Assembly: GCA_022564935.1 (NCBI GenBank)
Contig: JADFKM010000021.1
Location: forward strand, 1 to 30,754
DNA length: 30,754 bases
Source of the DNA: Candidatus Dadabacteria bacterium
Lineage (GTDB): Bacteria > Desulfobacterota_D > UBA1144 > Nemesobacterales > JADFKM01
Direction of reading: 5' to 3'
Both the position numbers and the translations under genes were made by a program. Numbering within the stretch: the first letter of the stretch is position 1; the number at the start of each line of letters is the position of its first letter. This document shows, piece by piece, positions 1-7,693 of this stretch. The notes under the pieces are model-generated. The model was given only the letters and a program-made list of their open reading frames with translations. It had not been told where the DNA came from and ran no database searches.

Positions 1-2
1 TC

Positions 3-1160
3 GAGTGCGGGTACCAGGCCGTGATGATGGCTCCCACCGAGATACTGGCCGAGCAGCATCTAGGCTCCGTCAGGCGCTACCTGGACGGCCTTGGGCTCCG
101 CATTCTCCTTTTAAAGAGCGGTCTCACCAAAAAGGAAAAACGCTCCCACTACGAAGCCATACGAGACGGGGAGGCGCAGATCGTCTTGGGCACTCACGCC
201 CTGCTCGAAGAGGGGGTCGAGTTTAAGAACCTGGGCTTTGTTATTATAGACGAGCAGCACAGGTTCGGCGTAATGCAGAGGGCGTCCCTCATCGGGAAGG
301 GGGTATGTTCAGATGTGCTTGTCATGACGGCAACGCCCATCCCCCGCACTCTGGCTATGACTGCGTACGGAGACCTTGACGTCTCGGTGATCGACACAAT
401 GCCTCCGGGCCGGAAGCCGATCGCTACGACCGTATTGTACGAGGATAAGGGCGAGAGAGACAAGGCGTATGACATTATAAGAAAGGAGGTAGCAAACGGC
501 AGGCAGGCCTACTTCGTTTACCCCCTGATAGAGGAGTCGGAAAGTCCCGACCACAAGGAGCTCAAGCACGCAAAACGGATGGCCGAGGAGCTTCAAAACG
601 ACGCTTTCCCCGATTATAGGGTAGGGCTTCTTCACGGCCGTATGAAATCGAACGAAAAGGAAGAGGTAATGAGGAGGTTCGTCGAGAGGGAGATAGACAT
701 CCTGGTTACGACCACGGTGATAGAGGTGGGGGTGGACGTGCCCAACGCCACCGTGATGGTGGTGGAGAACGCCGAGAGGTTCGGACTCACCCAGCTCCAC
801 CAGCTGCGCGGCAGGATAGGCAGGGGCGGGCACAAGTCACGCTGTATTCTGCTCTGCTCCGCAAACCGCACCGATGTGGCGAGGCTGCGGCTCGATATAA
901 TGAAGCGGACTATCGACGGCTTCAAAATAGCAGAGGAAGACCTCTCGATAAGGGGTCCGGGGGATTTTATGGGAACCAAGCAGTCTGGGCTGCCTGAGTT
1001 CAGGTTTGCGAAGCTGCTTCGCGACATGAGGATACTAGCCGAAGCGCGCGAGGAGGCTTTCAAGATAGTGAAAGGGGACTCCGGGCTGGAGGCTCACCCC
1101 ATGCTCAGGGCGGAGGTTATTAAGAGGTGGGGAGAAAGGCTCAAGCTGGCTGTGGTGTAG
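3..1160 (+). CDS. recG: ATP-dependent DNA helicase RecG, C-terminal part (5' end outside window)
   Basis: RecG unwinds and regresses stalled replication forks and branched recombination intermediates. The reading frame is open from base 3, so the gene enters from outside the window; 385 residues are present of a usual 690-820. Visible helicase motifs in order are the Ia region (MAPTEILAEQH), motif II DEQH followed by RFGV, motif III TATPIPRTLA, then in the second RecA-like lobe VTTTVIEVGVDVPNA (motif V) and QLHQLRGRIGRGG (motif VI). The C-terminal DLSIRGPGDFMGTKQSGLPEF is the typical RecG tail. The N-terminal wedge domain and Walker A lie upstream. It ends in TAG with no clear terminator. Recognition is by conserved motifs and is secure. 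Confidence 0.97.
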   Translation, partial: ECGYQAVMMAPTEILAEQHLGSVRRYLDGLGLRILLLKSGLTKKEKRSHYEAIRDGEAQIVLGTHALLEEGVEFKNLGFVIIDEQHRFGVMQRASLIGKGVCSDVLVMTATPIPRTLAMTAYGDLDVSVIDTMPPGRKPIATTVLYEDKGERDKAYDIIRKEVANGRQAYFVYPLIEESESPDHKELKHAKRMAEELQNDAFPDYRVGLLHGRMKSNEKEEVMRRFVEREIDILVTTTVIEVGVDVPNATVMVVENAERFGLTQLHQLRGRIGRGGHKSRCILLCSANRTDVARLRLDIMKRTIDGFKIAEEDLSIRGPGDFMGTKQSGLPEFRFAKLLRDMRILAEAREEAFKIVKGDSGLEAHPMLRAEVIKRWGERLKLAVV

Positions 1161-1290
1161 ATGCGGTGTTTTGTTATTCCAGATCGGCGGGGATGGTTGA
1201 GGGATAAGGCAAGCTCCTTGACACCAAAGCGTCCGCAATTAAGTTATTGCTAAAAAACGACAAAACAAAATGTCAGGAGGCGTTATTTAT

Positions 1291-1387
1291 ATGGGTAGTA
1301 CGATGAGGACGGCTTTTCTGCTCGCATCCTCCCGTGGAGGAGCGCATCGAAAGGCTGGAGAATCTCCAGTACGGCCTCACGGGCTGA
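1291..1387 (+). pseudogene. Deletion remnant of htpX (M48 membrane metalloprotease)
   Basis: A good ribosome site (AGGAGG at about 1275-1280) precedes ATG GGT AGT ACG ATG AGG ACG, giving MGSTMRTAFLLA, which resembles the extreme N-terminus of HtpX. After about 12 codons the frame changes by one, and the next stretch reads SHPPVEERIERLENLQ to a TGA at 1385-1387. HPPxEERIxRL is the characteristic C-terminal motif of HtpX. HtpX is normally about 280-300 residues with a HEXXH zinc site and membrane helices; all of that is missing. I infer one internal deletion joining the two ends near TTTTCTGCTC (1314-1323). The C-terminal match is strong; the N-terminal match is short and less certain. An assembly deletion would look the same. 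Confidence 0.6.
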
Positions 1388-1392
1388 GGCAC

Positions 1393-1746
1393 TTAGAAGC
1401 TCACGACCTTTGCGCAGTCCCTGACGGCTTTGGCAAGGTCGACCATGCTCACCCAATCCACGTCTTCAACGACCATGTCTTTGGTGACCCCCCTGGTCTC
1501 GGCGCACTGCGTGCACAGCTTAACGGAGCCGCCGAGGCCGAGAAGCTCCACTATTTTATTGCTGGTGTTCTGACCCGCTAATTCATCCGGTGTTTTCTGT
1601 CCCTTTATTGCGCAGAATACCCCGTCGTTCAGCAGGAATACCATGGGTTTCATGTCGGCTCCGACGAACGCGGCGGCAAGCCTGAACCCATTCCACGCCC
1701 TCATGCTGCTCGGCGCTTCGTTTATAATTACCACGGCTGTGTCCAT
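1393..1746 (-). CDS. DsrE/DsrF-like (TusD-type) small sulfur-relay-family protein
   Basis: This 117-residue soluble protein has the alpha/beta pattern of the DsrE family: MDTAVVIINEAPSS, then WNGFRLAAAFVGA, MVFLLNDGVFCAI and LLGLGGSVKLCTQCAETRG. Family members such as TusD and DsrE carry sulfur as persulfide on a conserved cysteine; here the candidates are the two cysteines of LCTQC. The first ATG (1755) directly abuts AGGAG, whereas the second ATG (1746) has AGGAG nine bases upstream, so the second is chosen. No other sulfur-relay or dsr gene is nearby, so its partner is unknown. It lies between an htpX remnant and a broken DUF2165 gene and is itself intact, ending in TAA. Confidence 0.8.
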   Translation of the reverse strand: MDTAVVIINEAPSSMRAWNGFRLAAAFVGADMKPMVFLLNDGVFCAIKGQKTPDELAGQNTSNKIVELLGLGGSVKLCTQCAETRGVTKDMVVEDVDWVSMVDLAKAVRDCAKVVSF

Positions 1747-1830
1747 TGTATTCATCTCCTCTATTTATAGTCCTTACTTTGATACAAACCGATATAAGTG
1801 CCTGCAATTCCGCTAATACTGCCAAAACCC

Positions 1831-1859
1831 ATTGTACCATTTTATCGATGTTTCTTTAA
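1831..1859 (-). promoter_or_regulatory. Probable sigma70 promoter of the DsrE-like gene
   Basis: On the minus strand TTAAAG, 17 bases, then TACAAT (5 of 6 consensus), with TG one base ahead of the -10 box (extended -10). The predicted start near 1824 leaves a leader of about 78 bases. Prediction by eye only. Confidence 0.4.
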
Positions 1860-1899
1860 CCGCCACGGCAGAGCGCGTTTTCACCCTCCCTATTTTCCT

Positions 1900-2398
1900 C
1901 TAATCGGGTCTTGTCAGCCACAGCAGGACGATTCCCAGTATAACCACCATCCTAAAGGCAGCGTCCAGCCCGTTCCATTGCGTCGACTGCCACATCAGGA
2001 ACCACTCCCCTTCAATTATGAGAAACCCAATCAGGAAAAGCAGCGTTCCTACCGTAAGCTCCCCAAACGGCTATGTCCTTCGAGGCGTTAAATTCCTCTG
2101 AGCTTCCGGGAAGAGTGCGGAAGCACTTTGCTGCTCCGACCCACAGCGTGAGTTCGGTGATGACCTCGACGGCAATTAACAGTATGTAGGCGATATGGTG
2201 AAGCGCAGGGGAAGTGACGGAGCGCCACATGGCTACATCGCTCCTGAAAGTCGTGTCGATACTCAGGACGTGTTTGACGAAATTGAAGTTGGCGTTTTAG
2301 TCGAAGATGTTTTGAAACGCTATTAGTGTGAAGTACAAAGCAAGAGAGGCTGTGAATAAGACCTTCGATATGCGGATCGCTTTGGACGTTGCCATCAT
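1900..2398 (-). pseudogene. Broken DUF2165 small integral membrane protein
   Basis: Read from ATG 2398, the minus strand gives MMATSKAIRISKVLF and continues to FQNIFD, where an in-frame TAA (2297-2299) interrupts it. The same frame then continues NANFNFVKHVLSIDTTF, SPALHHIAYILLIAVEVIT and EEFNASKDIAVWGAY. Near 2051-2060 the frame shifts by one base (one extra base or two lost) and then reads LLFLIGFLIIEGEWFLMWQS and WNGLDAAFRMVVILGIV to a TAG at 1900-1902. HVLSMDTTF, ALHHxAY and GEWFLMWQSxxWNG-A-R are hallmarks of DUF2165 (four-helix inner-membrane protein, about 165 residues, function unknown). With both lesions repaired the product would be 165 residues, the family's length. The lesions are therefore recent, or they are sequencing errors. 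Confidence 0.8.
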
Positions 2399-2446
2399 TT
2401 CGGGGAATTAACGTTTCAAACTCGTCGCCTTAACTCTCTCTCTCTC

Positions 2447-2983
2447 CTACTCCTTCACCCAGTACTTGAAGAACTCGTGCTGGTGGGTGAGTGTGGAGAG
2501 GTTCCGCATCCGGTCGAGAAACACGATGCCGTCCAGGTGGTCAGTCTCGTGCTGAATGACCCTCGCGAAGAAATCGCTCGCCTCTATCTCTATCTCTTCC
2601 CCCTTGCGGTCGAGTCCCCGCAGCACGAGCGAGGTGCGCCTGGGCACCACACCCCTCATCTCCGGTATGCTCAGGCAGCTCTCCCACCCATCCGCCGGAT
2701 CTTCTGTTCGGAAGGTAATCTGGGGGTTTACGACCACGAGGAGCGGCACCTCCTCATCGATTGCGTAGCGGGGGTTGGAGCTTTTTATCTCCAGGGTGAA
2801 TATGCGCTTGGGGGTGTGTACCTGCGGGGCCGCCAGGCCGACGCCGGCTTCCTCCCGCATCGTGTCCACCATGTTGTCGATGAGCCTCTGCACGTCGCCC
2901 GTGAGGAGCTCTTCTGTGGTCACCGGCTCGGCCTTTTGCCTCAGTACGGGGTTTCCCAGCTTCGCAACGTTGAGAATAGTCAT
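2447..2983 (-). CDS. def: Peptide deformylase
   Basis: It removes the formyl group from the N-terminal methionine of new proteins, using a bound Fe2+ or similar metal. The 178-residue product carries the three diagnostic motifs: GVGLAAPQ (47-54), ESCLSIP (metal ligand Cys103) and HETDH (His145, catalytic Glu146, His149). ESCLS in place of EGCLS occurs in one branch of the family. An upstream in-frame start at 3082 would add 33 unrelated residues; the start at 2983 begins MTILNVAKLGNPVLRQ as in the family, so it is chosen. Transcribed away from the ABC cluster, it shares a 200-base divergent region with it. It ends in TAG, just before a short CT run at 2434-2445. Confidence 0.95.
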   Translation of the reverse strand: MTILNVAKLGNPVLRQKAEPVTTEELLTGDVQRLIDNMVDTMREEAGVGLAAPQVHTPKRIFTLEIKSSNPRYAIDEEVPLLVVVNPQITFRTEDPADGWESCLSIPEMRGVVPRRTSLVLRGLDRKGEEIEIEASDFFARVIQHETDHLDGIVFLDRMRNLSTLTHQHEFFKYWVKE

Positions 2984-3124
2984 AGTTCCAATTTCTTCCG
3001 GTGCTTGGTGTAGGTGATTAATATAACTGTTAGTGGACGGTGTTAGGAAATCGGTGATTAGGGAAAAAGCTTGCAACGTCACGTTAAAACCCTTTGTTTA
3101 TAACCTAAAACGCCCTTTATATAC

Positions 3125-3154
3125 TTGACAACGCCCAATAGATAAGGATGTTAT
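3125..3154 (+). promoter_or_regulatory. Sigma70-type promoter of the ABC/GldG operon
   Basis: A perfect TTGACA (3125-3130), an 18-base spacer and TGTTAT (3149-3154) precede the first ABC gene by about 30 bases, so the leader would be only about 24 bases. The gene lacks a strong Shine-Dalgarno sequence. The promoter is placed by consensus matching. Confidence 0.55.
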
Positions 3155-3184
3155 TTATAGCCTTTCCGTTAGTTACGATTAACC

Positions 3185-4111
3185 ATGATAAAAGTTGAAA
3201 ATCTAACAAAGCGGTACGGAGAGCTTGTAGCTGTAAACGGTGTTTCCTTCCATGTCGAAAGAGGCGAGATCCTCGGCTTCCTCGGCCCAAACGGAGCGGG
3301 CAAAACCACCACGATGCGTATCATCACGGGTTATATCTCTCCCACAGAGGGCAGCGTGCGGATTGGGGAATTCGACATGGCCGACGACCCGCTGTCTGCG
3401 AAGGCAATAATCGGATATCTCCCCGAAAACCCCCCTCTCTACAACGAAATGACCGTCGAGGACTACCTCGATTTCGTGGCCGAAATCAAAGGTGTGCAAA
3501 AGGAATTGAAGAAAGACCGGGTCGCCTATGCGATGGAGAGATGCGGGATCGAGGACGTGAGCGGGCGACTCATCGGCAACCTGTCCAAGGGGTACAGGCA
3601 AAGGACGGGCATAGCTCAGGCCCTTGCTCACGACCCGGAGCTTTTAGTGCTCGATGAGCCGACGATCGGTCTCGACCCCCTTCAGATAATCGAGATAAGG
3701 GAGCTTATCAAGAGCTTCGCCGGGGAGCGTACGGTCATTCTCAGCACACACATACTCCAGGAAGTGACCATGACGTGCACCAGGGTGATCATCATAAACG
3801 AGGGGGAAATTGTTCTCGAGGAGTCCATGTCGAAGCTCTCTCAGGACACGGCGCATACGGCGGTGGTCGCGCTAAAGCTGCGAAGCTCAGGGGCCGCGGT
3901 GAGCGAGAAGCTCCGCTCTATTAACGGAGTTGACTCCGTTGCCGAGCCTCAGCCGGGGGTGTTTGAGGTGGGAGTCGAGAATGGGGTCGATGTCGCAGAG
4001 CAGATATCCAAAACCGCTGTCGAGAGCGGATGGGGGCTTCTTGAGATGCGCCCCGTGAAAATGACGCTCGAAGACGTGTTCATAAAGGCGATTTCAACCG
4101 AAGAAGAGTAG
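3185..4111 (+). CDS. ABC-2 type transporter ATP-binding protein (GldA/CcmA-like)
   Basis: This is the cytoplasmic ATPase that powers the membrane partner encoded next. The 308-residue protein shows Walker A GPNGAGKT (34-41), Q-loop region YLPENPPLY, signature LSKGYRQR (133-140), Walker B LLVLDEPTIGLDP (from 153) and the H-loop His in ILSTHIL (about 189). About 90 C-terminal residues form the extra domain usual for this subfamily, ending MRPVKMTLEDVFIKA. The stop TAG is followed immediately by the ATG of the permease, so the genes are probably co-translated. The substrate cannot be read from the sequence. In Bacteroidetes the related GldA-GldF-GldG set is linked to gliding, but similar clusters are widespread in non-gliding bacteria. 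Confidence 0.93.
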   Translation: MIKVENLTKRYGELVAVNGVSFHVERGEILGFLGPNGAGKTTTMRIITGYISPTEGSVRIGEFDMADDPLSAKAIIGYLPENPPLYNEMTVEDYLDFVAEIKGVQKELKKDRVAYAMERCGIEDVSGRLIGNLSKGYRQRTGIAQALAHDPELLVLDEPTIGLDPLQIIEIRELIKSFAGERTVILSTHILQEVTMTCTRVIIINEGEIVLEESMSKLSQDTAHTAVVALKLRSSGAAVSEKLRSINGVDSVAEPQPGVFEVGVENGVDVAEQISKTAVESGWGLLEMRPVKMTLEDVFIKAISTEEE

Positions 4112-4858
4112 ATGAAAGCAGTTTACGCTATCCTAAAGCGCGAGTTAAGGTCTTACTTCGCCTCCCCGACGGCCTACATCATCCTTTTGGTCTTCCTGGT
4201 GCTCTCGGGCATCTTCTTCTTCGTCTACCTGGAGACGTTCCTGCAGCTGCAGAACGACCCGAGGTACTACCAGGAGGCGCCAAACCTCAACGAGATGATC
4301 ATCTCACTGTATTTCGGCACGATCAATATATTGCTCCTTCTGATGGTTCCCCTGATTACAATGCGTCTGCTGGCGGAGGAGAAGAAGAGTTTTACCGGGG
4401 AGATGCTCTTCACCTCCCCTGTGCGCACCGTGTACATAGTCCTCGGCAAGTACCTTGCGTCGCTCACGCTGTTTGTCACCATGCTCTGTTTGAGCTACGT
4501 TAACGTCGCTATGCTCCAGGTATACGGAAATCCTGACGGCGGCCCTATCTTCACCGGGTACCTGGGCCTGTTCCTGGTGGGAGCGAGCTTCTTATCAATT
4601 GGCCTTTTCGCTTCCTCCCTGACGGAGAACCAGATGATAGCGGCGATCATTTCGTTCGGCACACTTCTGGTGTTCTGGGTCGTAGGAGCTTCTTCTGAGA
4701 TGAGTAGCTCTGTTGCCGGGTACCTATCTATAATCAACCATTTTGAGAGCTTTATAAACGGCGTCTTAGAAGTAAGGGACATAGTGTACTACGTTACGCT
4801 CACGTTGTTCGGGCTGTTTTTGACCAATACCGTGCTGGATTCCGAGAGGTGGAGATAA
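4112..4858 (+). CDS. ABC-2 type transporter permease (GldF-like)
   Basis: This 248-residue inner-membrane protein has about six hydrophobic segments, at roughly residues 22-42, 67-90, 110-133, 147-168, 174-195 and 226-243. It opens AILKRELRSYFASPTAYI, the usual start of GldF-like ABC-2 permeases, followed by LEEKKSFTGEMLFTSPV-like cytoplasmic sequence (here LLAEEKKSFTGEMLFTSPV). It starts directly after the ATPase stop, and its TAA shares one base with the ATG of the next gene (TAATG). It should form the channel for the ATPase upstream; the substrate is unknown. Confidence 0.9.
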   Translation: MKAVYAILKRELRSYFASPTAYIILLVFLVLSGIFFFVYLETFLQLQNDPRYYQEAPNLNEMIISLYFGTINILLLLMVPLITMRLLAEEKKSFTGEMLFTSPVRTVYIVLGKYLASLTLFVTMLCLSYVNVAMLQVYGNPDGGPIFTGYLGLFLVGASFLSIGLFASSLTENQMIAAIISFGTLLVFWVVGASSEMSSSVAGYLSIINHFESFINGVLEVRDIVYYVTLTLFGLFLTNTVLDSERWR

Positions 4859-6225
4859 TGGGCACAAGACGGGCGGTACACGGCATAAACGCAATAGTCT
4901 TTATATTGGTAGTGCTCGGAATATTCGTGATCCTGAACTTCCTTGCCAACAGGTCGGCTCCCCGTTACGACCTCACCGAGAACAAGCTCCACTCCCTATC
5001 CGACCAGACACGCAGGGTTCTTGAGGGCTTGAAGGACGGAGTCCGGGTGATTGCGTTCTTCAAGGAGAAAGATGTGGTGGTTGACCGAAAGCAGTTCATA
5101 GAGCTGATCGAGCAGTACAGGCGTGTGTCGTCTAAGATCGAGGTCGAGTTCGTCGACCCCGACAAGAACCCCGGTCTTGCCAAGAAATACGAAATCAGGG
5201 AGTACGCGACGTGCGTGCTGATATCCGGCGAGAAAGATATCAAGCTCAAGCTCGGGAACCCGATTTCGCCCGGCATTCTCAGCACCTCGGAGCAGCTTAT
5301 TACGAACGCCATTATAAAGCTGTCCAAAGACGTCACCAAAACCGTGTATTTTCTCACCGGACACGGCGAAAGAGATATCTATGACAACGTCGGGCCCACG
5401 GGGTTCGGCAAGGCGCGCAAGGCCCTGGAAGACGAATCCTACATGCCCAGGGAACTCATGCTCATGAGAGAGGGCGTCATCGAGGTCGAGAACACCATGC
5501 TCGTGGTGGCGGCGCCCGGCAAAGACCTGCTTAAAAAAGAGCTGGATTCGATCAAGGCGTACCTTGAGAGCGGCGGTATGGCGCTATTCATTGTCGAGCC
5601 GCGCTCAGGAGCGCAGCTCGTGAGCCTCTTGAAGAACTTCGGCATTACTCTCAACAACGATGTGGTAATCGACCCTTCGTCCAAGCTCGTGGGGGGAGGC
5701 GACGTGGCCCCAATAATCGCCACATACGGTGTAAGCGACATTACGGAGGATTTCAGGTTCGCCACCATCTTCCCCTATACGAGAAGCCTGAAGGTTGACA
5801 ATTCAGGTGAAATAAGCCCCCTTGTATTAGCCTTGACCAGCGAGTACGCATGGTCTGAGACGAACCTGTCGCTGTTTGAAGAAGGGGATGCCGAGCTCGG
5901 CCCCGAGGACCCACGGGGCCCGCTTGGCGTGGCCGCCATAGCAGAGATTGGTGAGGAGGGGCGGATTGCCGTGTTCGGAAGCGCCGATTTCATCTCAAAC
6001 CGGTGGTTCGACTTCTCAGGCAACAGCGACCTGTTTATGAACACCGTCAACTGGCTGTCCCACGACGAAGACCTCATATCCATCAGGCCGAAGAAAGCAA
6101 AGGCGGGGAAGCTCACGATGACTCCGGGCCAGTTCAGGTTCATGTTTGCCCTGACAATTGTGATAATACCAGCCGCAGTGCTGTTCGGAGGTTTTTACAT
6201 GTGGATCAGAAGGAGGAACATGTAG
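4858..6225 (+). CDS. GldG-like ABC transporter auxiliary membrane protein
   Basis: This 455-residue protein has an N-terminal helix (about residues 10-30), a long extracytoplasmic domain and a C-terminal helix (FMFALTIVIIPAAVLFGGF) followed by RRR. RYDLTENKLHSLSDQTRRVL and YFLTGHGERDI are hallmark segments of the GldG/DUF7088 family. An earlier in-frame GTG (4849) exists, but ATG 4858 overlaps the preceding stop and follows GGTGGAG, so it is preferred. It probably acts with the ATPase and permease as an envelope complex. No gliding genes are visible, so I do not infer motility. The next gene follows after 81 bases with no terminator. Confidence 0.85.
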   Translation: MGTRRAVHGINAIVFILVVLGIFVILNFLANRSAPRYDLTENKLHSLSDQTRRVLEGLKDGVRVIAFFKEKDVVVDRKQFIELIEQYRRVSSKIEVEFVDPDKNPGLAKKYEIREYATCVLISGEKDIKLKLGNPISPGILSTSEQLITNAIIKLSKDVTKTVYFLTGHGERDIYDNVGPTGFGKARKALEDESYMPRELMLMREGVIEVENTMLVVAAPGKDLLKKELDSIKAYLESGGMALFIVEPRSGAQLVSLLKNFGITLNNDVVIDPSSKLVGGGDVAPIIATYGVSDITEDFRFATIFPYTRSLKVDNSGEISPLVLALTSEYAWSETNLSLFEEGDAELGPEDPRGPLGVAAIAEIGEEGRIAVFGSADFISNRWFDFSGNSDLFMNTVNWLSHDEDLISIRPKKAKAGKLTMTPGQFRFMFALTIVIIPAAVLFGGFYMWIRRRNM

Positions 6226-6306
6226 CCGTACTCTCCGTCCGTGAGCCCCGAGCTGCAAACGGCTCTCCCCCGCGCTTTGTGTTAATGCGCTGAATGTCAG
6301 GTTGTT

Positions 6307-7650
6307 ATGGATTTGCTCAACCGTTTCAAAACCACATTTATAGCGGCCCTGATACTGGTGGTTCTGGGCGCCTACATCTTAATTACGGAGCGGAGAACTG
6401 GAGGAAGCGGAGAGAATAAGCGGCTTGTTTTACCCTCGCTTGCTGTGAGGCAGATAGACTCTATTTCTTTGAAGTTCCCAGAAGGGGCGGCGGAGCTTAA
6501 AAAAACAGACGGCGGGTGGGTCGTGCTCAAGGGGGATAAGGAGAAGAGGAGGTATCCTGCCGACAGTTACAGCGTCAAGAGCATGCTCGATACCCTTTCG
6601 GGCATAGAAATTGAGAATATAGCCGCCGTTAAGGCTGAAGATCTCGAGCCGTTTGGCCTGAGCGCTCCGAGGGCTGAGATCAACTTCGGCGGGGGCGGGA
6701 AGGAGCATACTCTGCGTATAGGAGACGATACCCCCACCGGCTCCGGCACATATGTGATGAGGGTGGGGAGCGGAGACGTTTTCATCGTGGACTCTAATTC
6801 CCTTTACCCGCTTCTTTTCAGGACCCCCGACGACCTGCGGGATAAGAACATCCTGTCCATCGACGAGGCGGCTGTAACGGCGATCAAGTTCACCCGTAAG
6901 GGAAGTTCTTTTGAGATCGTTAATACCGAAGGGGTGTGGAGCCTCAAGGAGCCCCGGCCTTATGTAGAGCTTGACCAGCCCGCCGTGCGCGGCCTCCTCG
7001 GCACATTTGCCCGTCTCAACATAAGCCGGTTCGTTGAGGACGAGCCGAAGCGTCTTCATGACTACGGCCTTAGGTCGCCCGGCGCTACGGTCGAGATAGC
7101 TCATAAAGGCAAAAAGACGGCTATTGTGTTCGGCGGTGAGAAGGAAGGGCAGAGATACGTAAAAATTTCCGGCCGGAAGCCCGTCTATTCGGTGCTTGAA
7201 TACATCTACGAGCTTATACCCAAAGGGGTAAACGACATCAGGTCAAAGAGGCTGATAAAGGAGGACCTGGACTCACTTACGCAAGTGAGCGTCGAGGGGC
7301 CCGGCACTGTCGCTTTTAAGTATGAAAAGAAGGGTCTGGTCTGGAAAAAAGGGGGTAACACTAAGACCGTCGAAGGAGTACCGGATATAGAAAGCGTCTT
7401 TTCATCGCTCCACGCCCTGCGCATTAAACAGTTCGTCGACGACGAGCCGGTTGACTTGTCTGCCTACGGTCTGGAGGAGCCCGTCGCGAAGCTGACTATG
7501 GTGTTTCCCAATGCCGTATTGACGGTTCTGTTCGGTAATGCAAAGGACGGTATGGTCTACGTTATGCTCCCGGGAGCGAGTCCCGTTTATGCAGTGTTGG
7601 TGAAAGACGCGGGCGACTTCATAGGCACCGAAATTGGGGGAGGCAAGTAG
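6307..7650 (+). CDS. DUF4340 domain protein with three internal repeats
   Basis: This 447-residue protein has one N-terminal membrane helix (about 10-27); the rest is predicted to lie outside the cytoplasm. DUF4340 proteins commonly follow GldG-like genes, which fits the layout here. The sequence is built of three related units of about 130 residues, each with the core L-x-x-[YF]-G-L-x-x-P: LEPFGLSAP (113), LHDYGLRSP (250) and LSAYGLEEP (384). Each core is preceded by a WxxK-type strand and RFVEDEP/QFVDDEP-like sequence in units two and three, and followed by a G-x-x-YV/M...VY pattern. Its molecular role is unknown; I infer an accessory or scaffold subunit of the ABC complex. It ends in TAG 43 bases before the converging aspS. 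Confidence 0.82.
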   Translation: MDLLNRFKTTFIAALILVVLGAYILITERRTGGSGENKRLVLPSLAVRQIDSISLKFPEGAAELKKTDGGWVVLKGDKEKRRYPADSYSVKSMLDTLSGIEIENIAAVKAEDLEPFGLSAPRAEINFGGGGKEHTLRIGDDTPTGSGTYVMRVGSGDVFIVDSNSLYPLLFRTPDDLRDKNILSIDEAAVTAIKFTRKGSSFEIVNTEGVWSLKEPRPYVELDQPAVRGLLGTFARLNISRFVEDEPKRLHDYGLRSPGATVEIAHKGKKTAIVFGGEKEGQRYVKISGRKPVYSVLEYIYELIPKGVNDIRSKRLIKEDLDSLTQVSVEGPGTVAFKYEKKGLVWKKGGNTKTVEGVPDIESVFSSLHALRIKQFVDDEPVDLSAYGLEEPVAKLTMVFPNAVLTVLFGNAKDGMVYVMLPGASPVYAVLVKDAGDFIGTEIGGGK

Positions 7651-7693
7651 CCGCCAACACGGCTGTTTAGGCTGGTCCGGGCGCCCTTTCTTC

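Noticed and set aside
2434-2445. CT dinucleotide run after def.
   Set aside because: Six units only; too short to call a functional microsatellite and outside coding sequence.
3185-7650. Reading the ABC-GldG cluster as a gliding-motility system.
   Set aside because: Only the GldA/F/G-like transporter part is present, no other gliding gene is visible, and such clusters occur in non-gliding bacteria.
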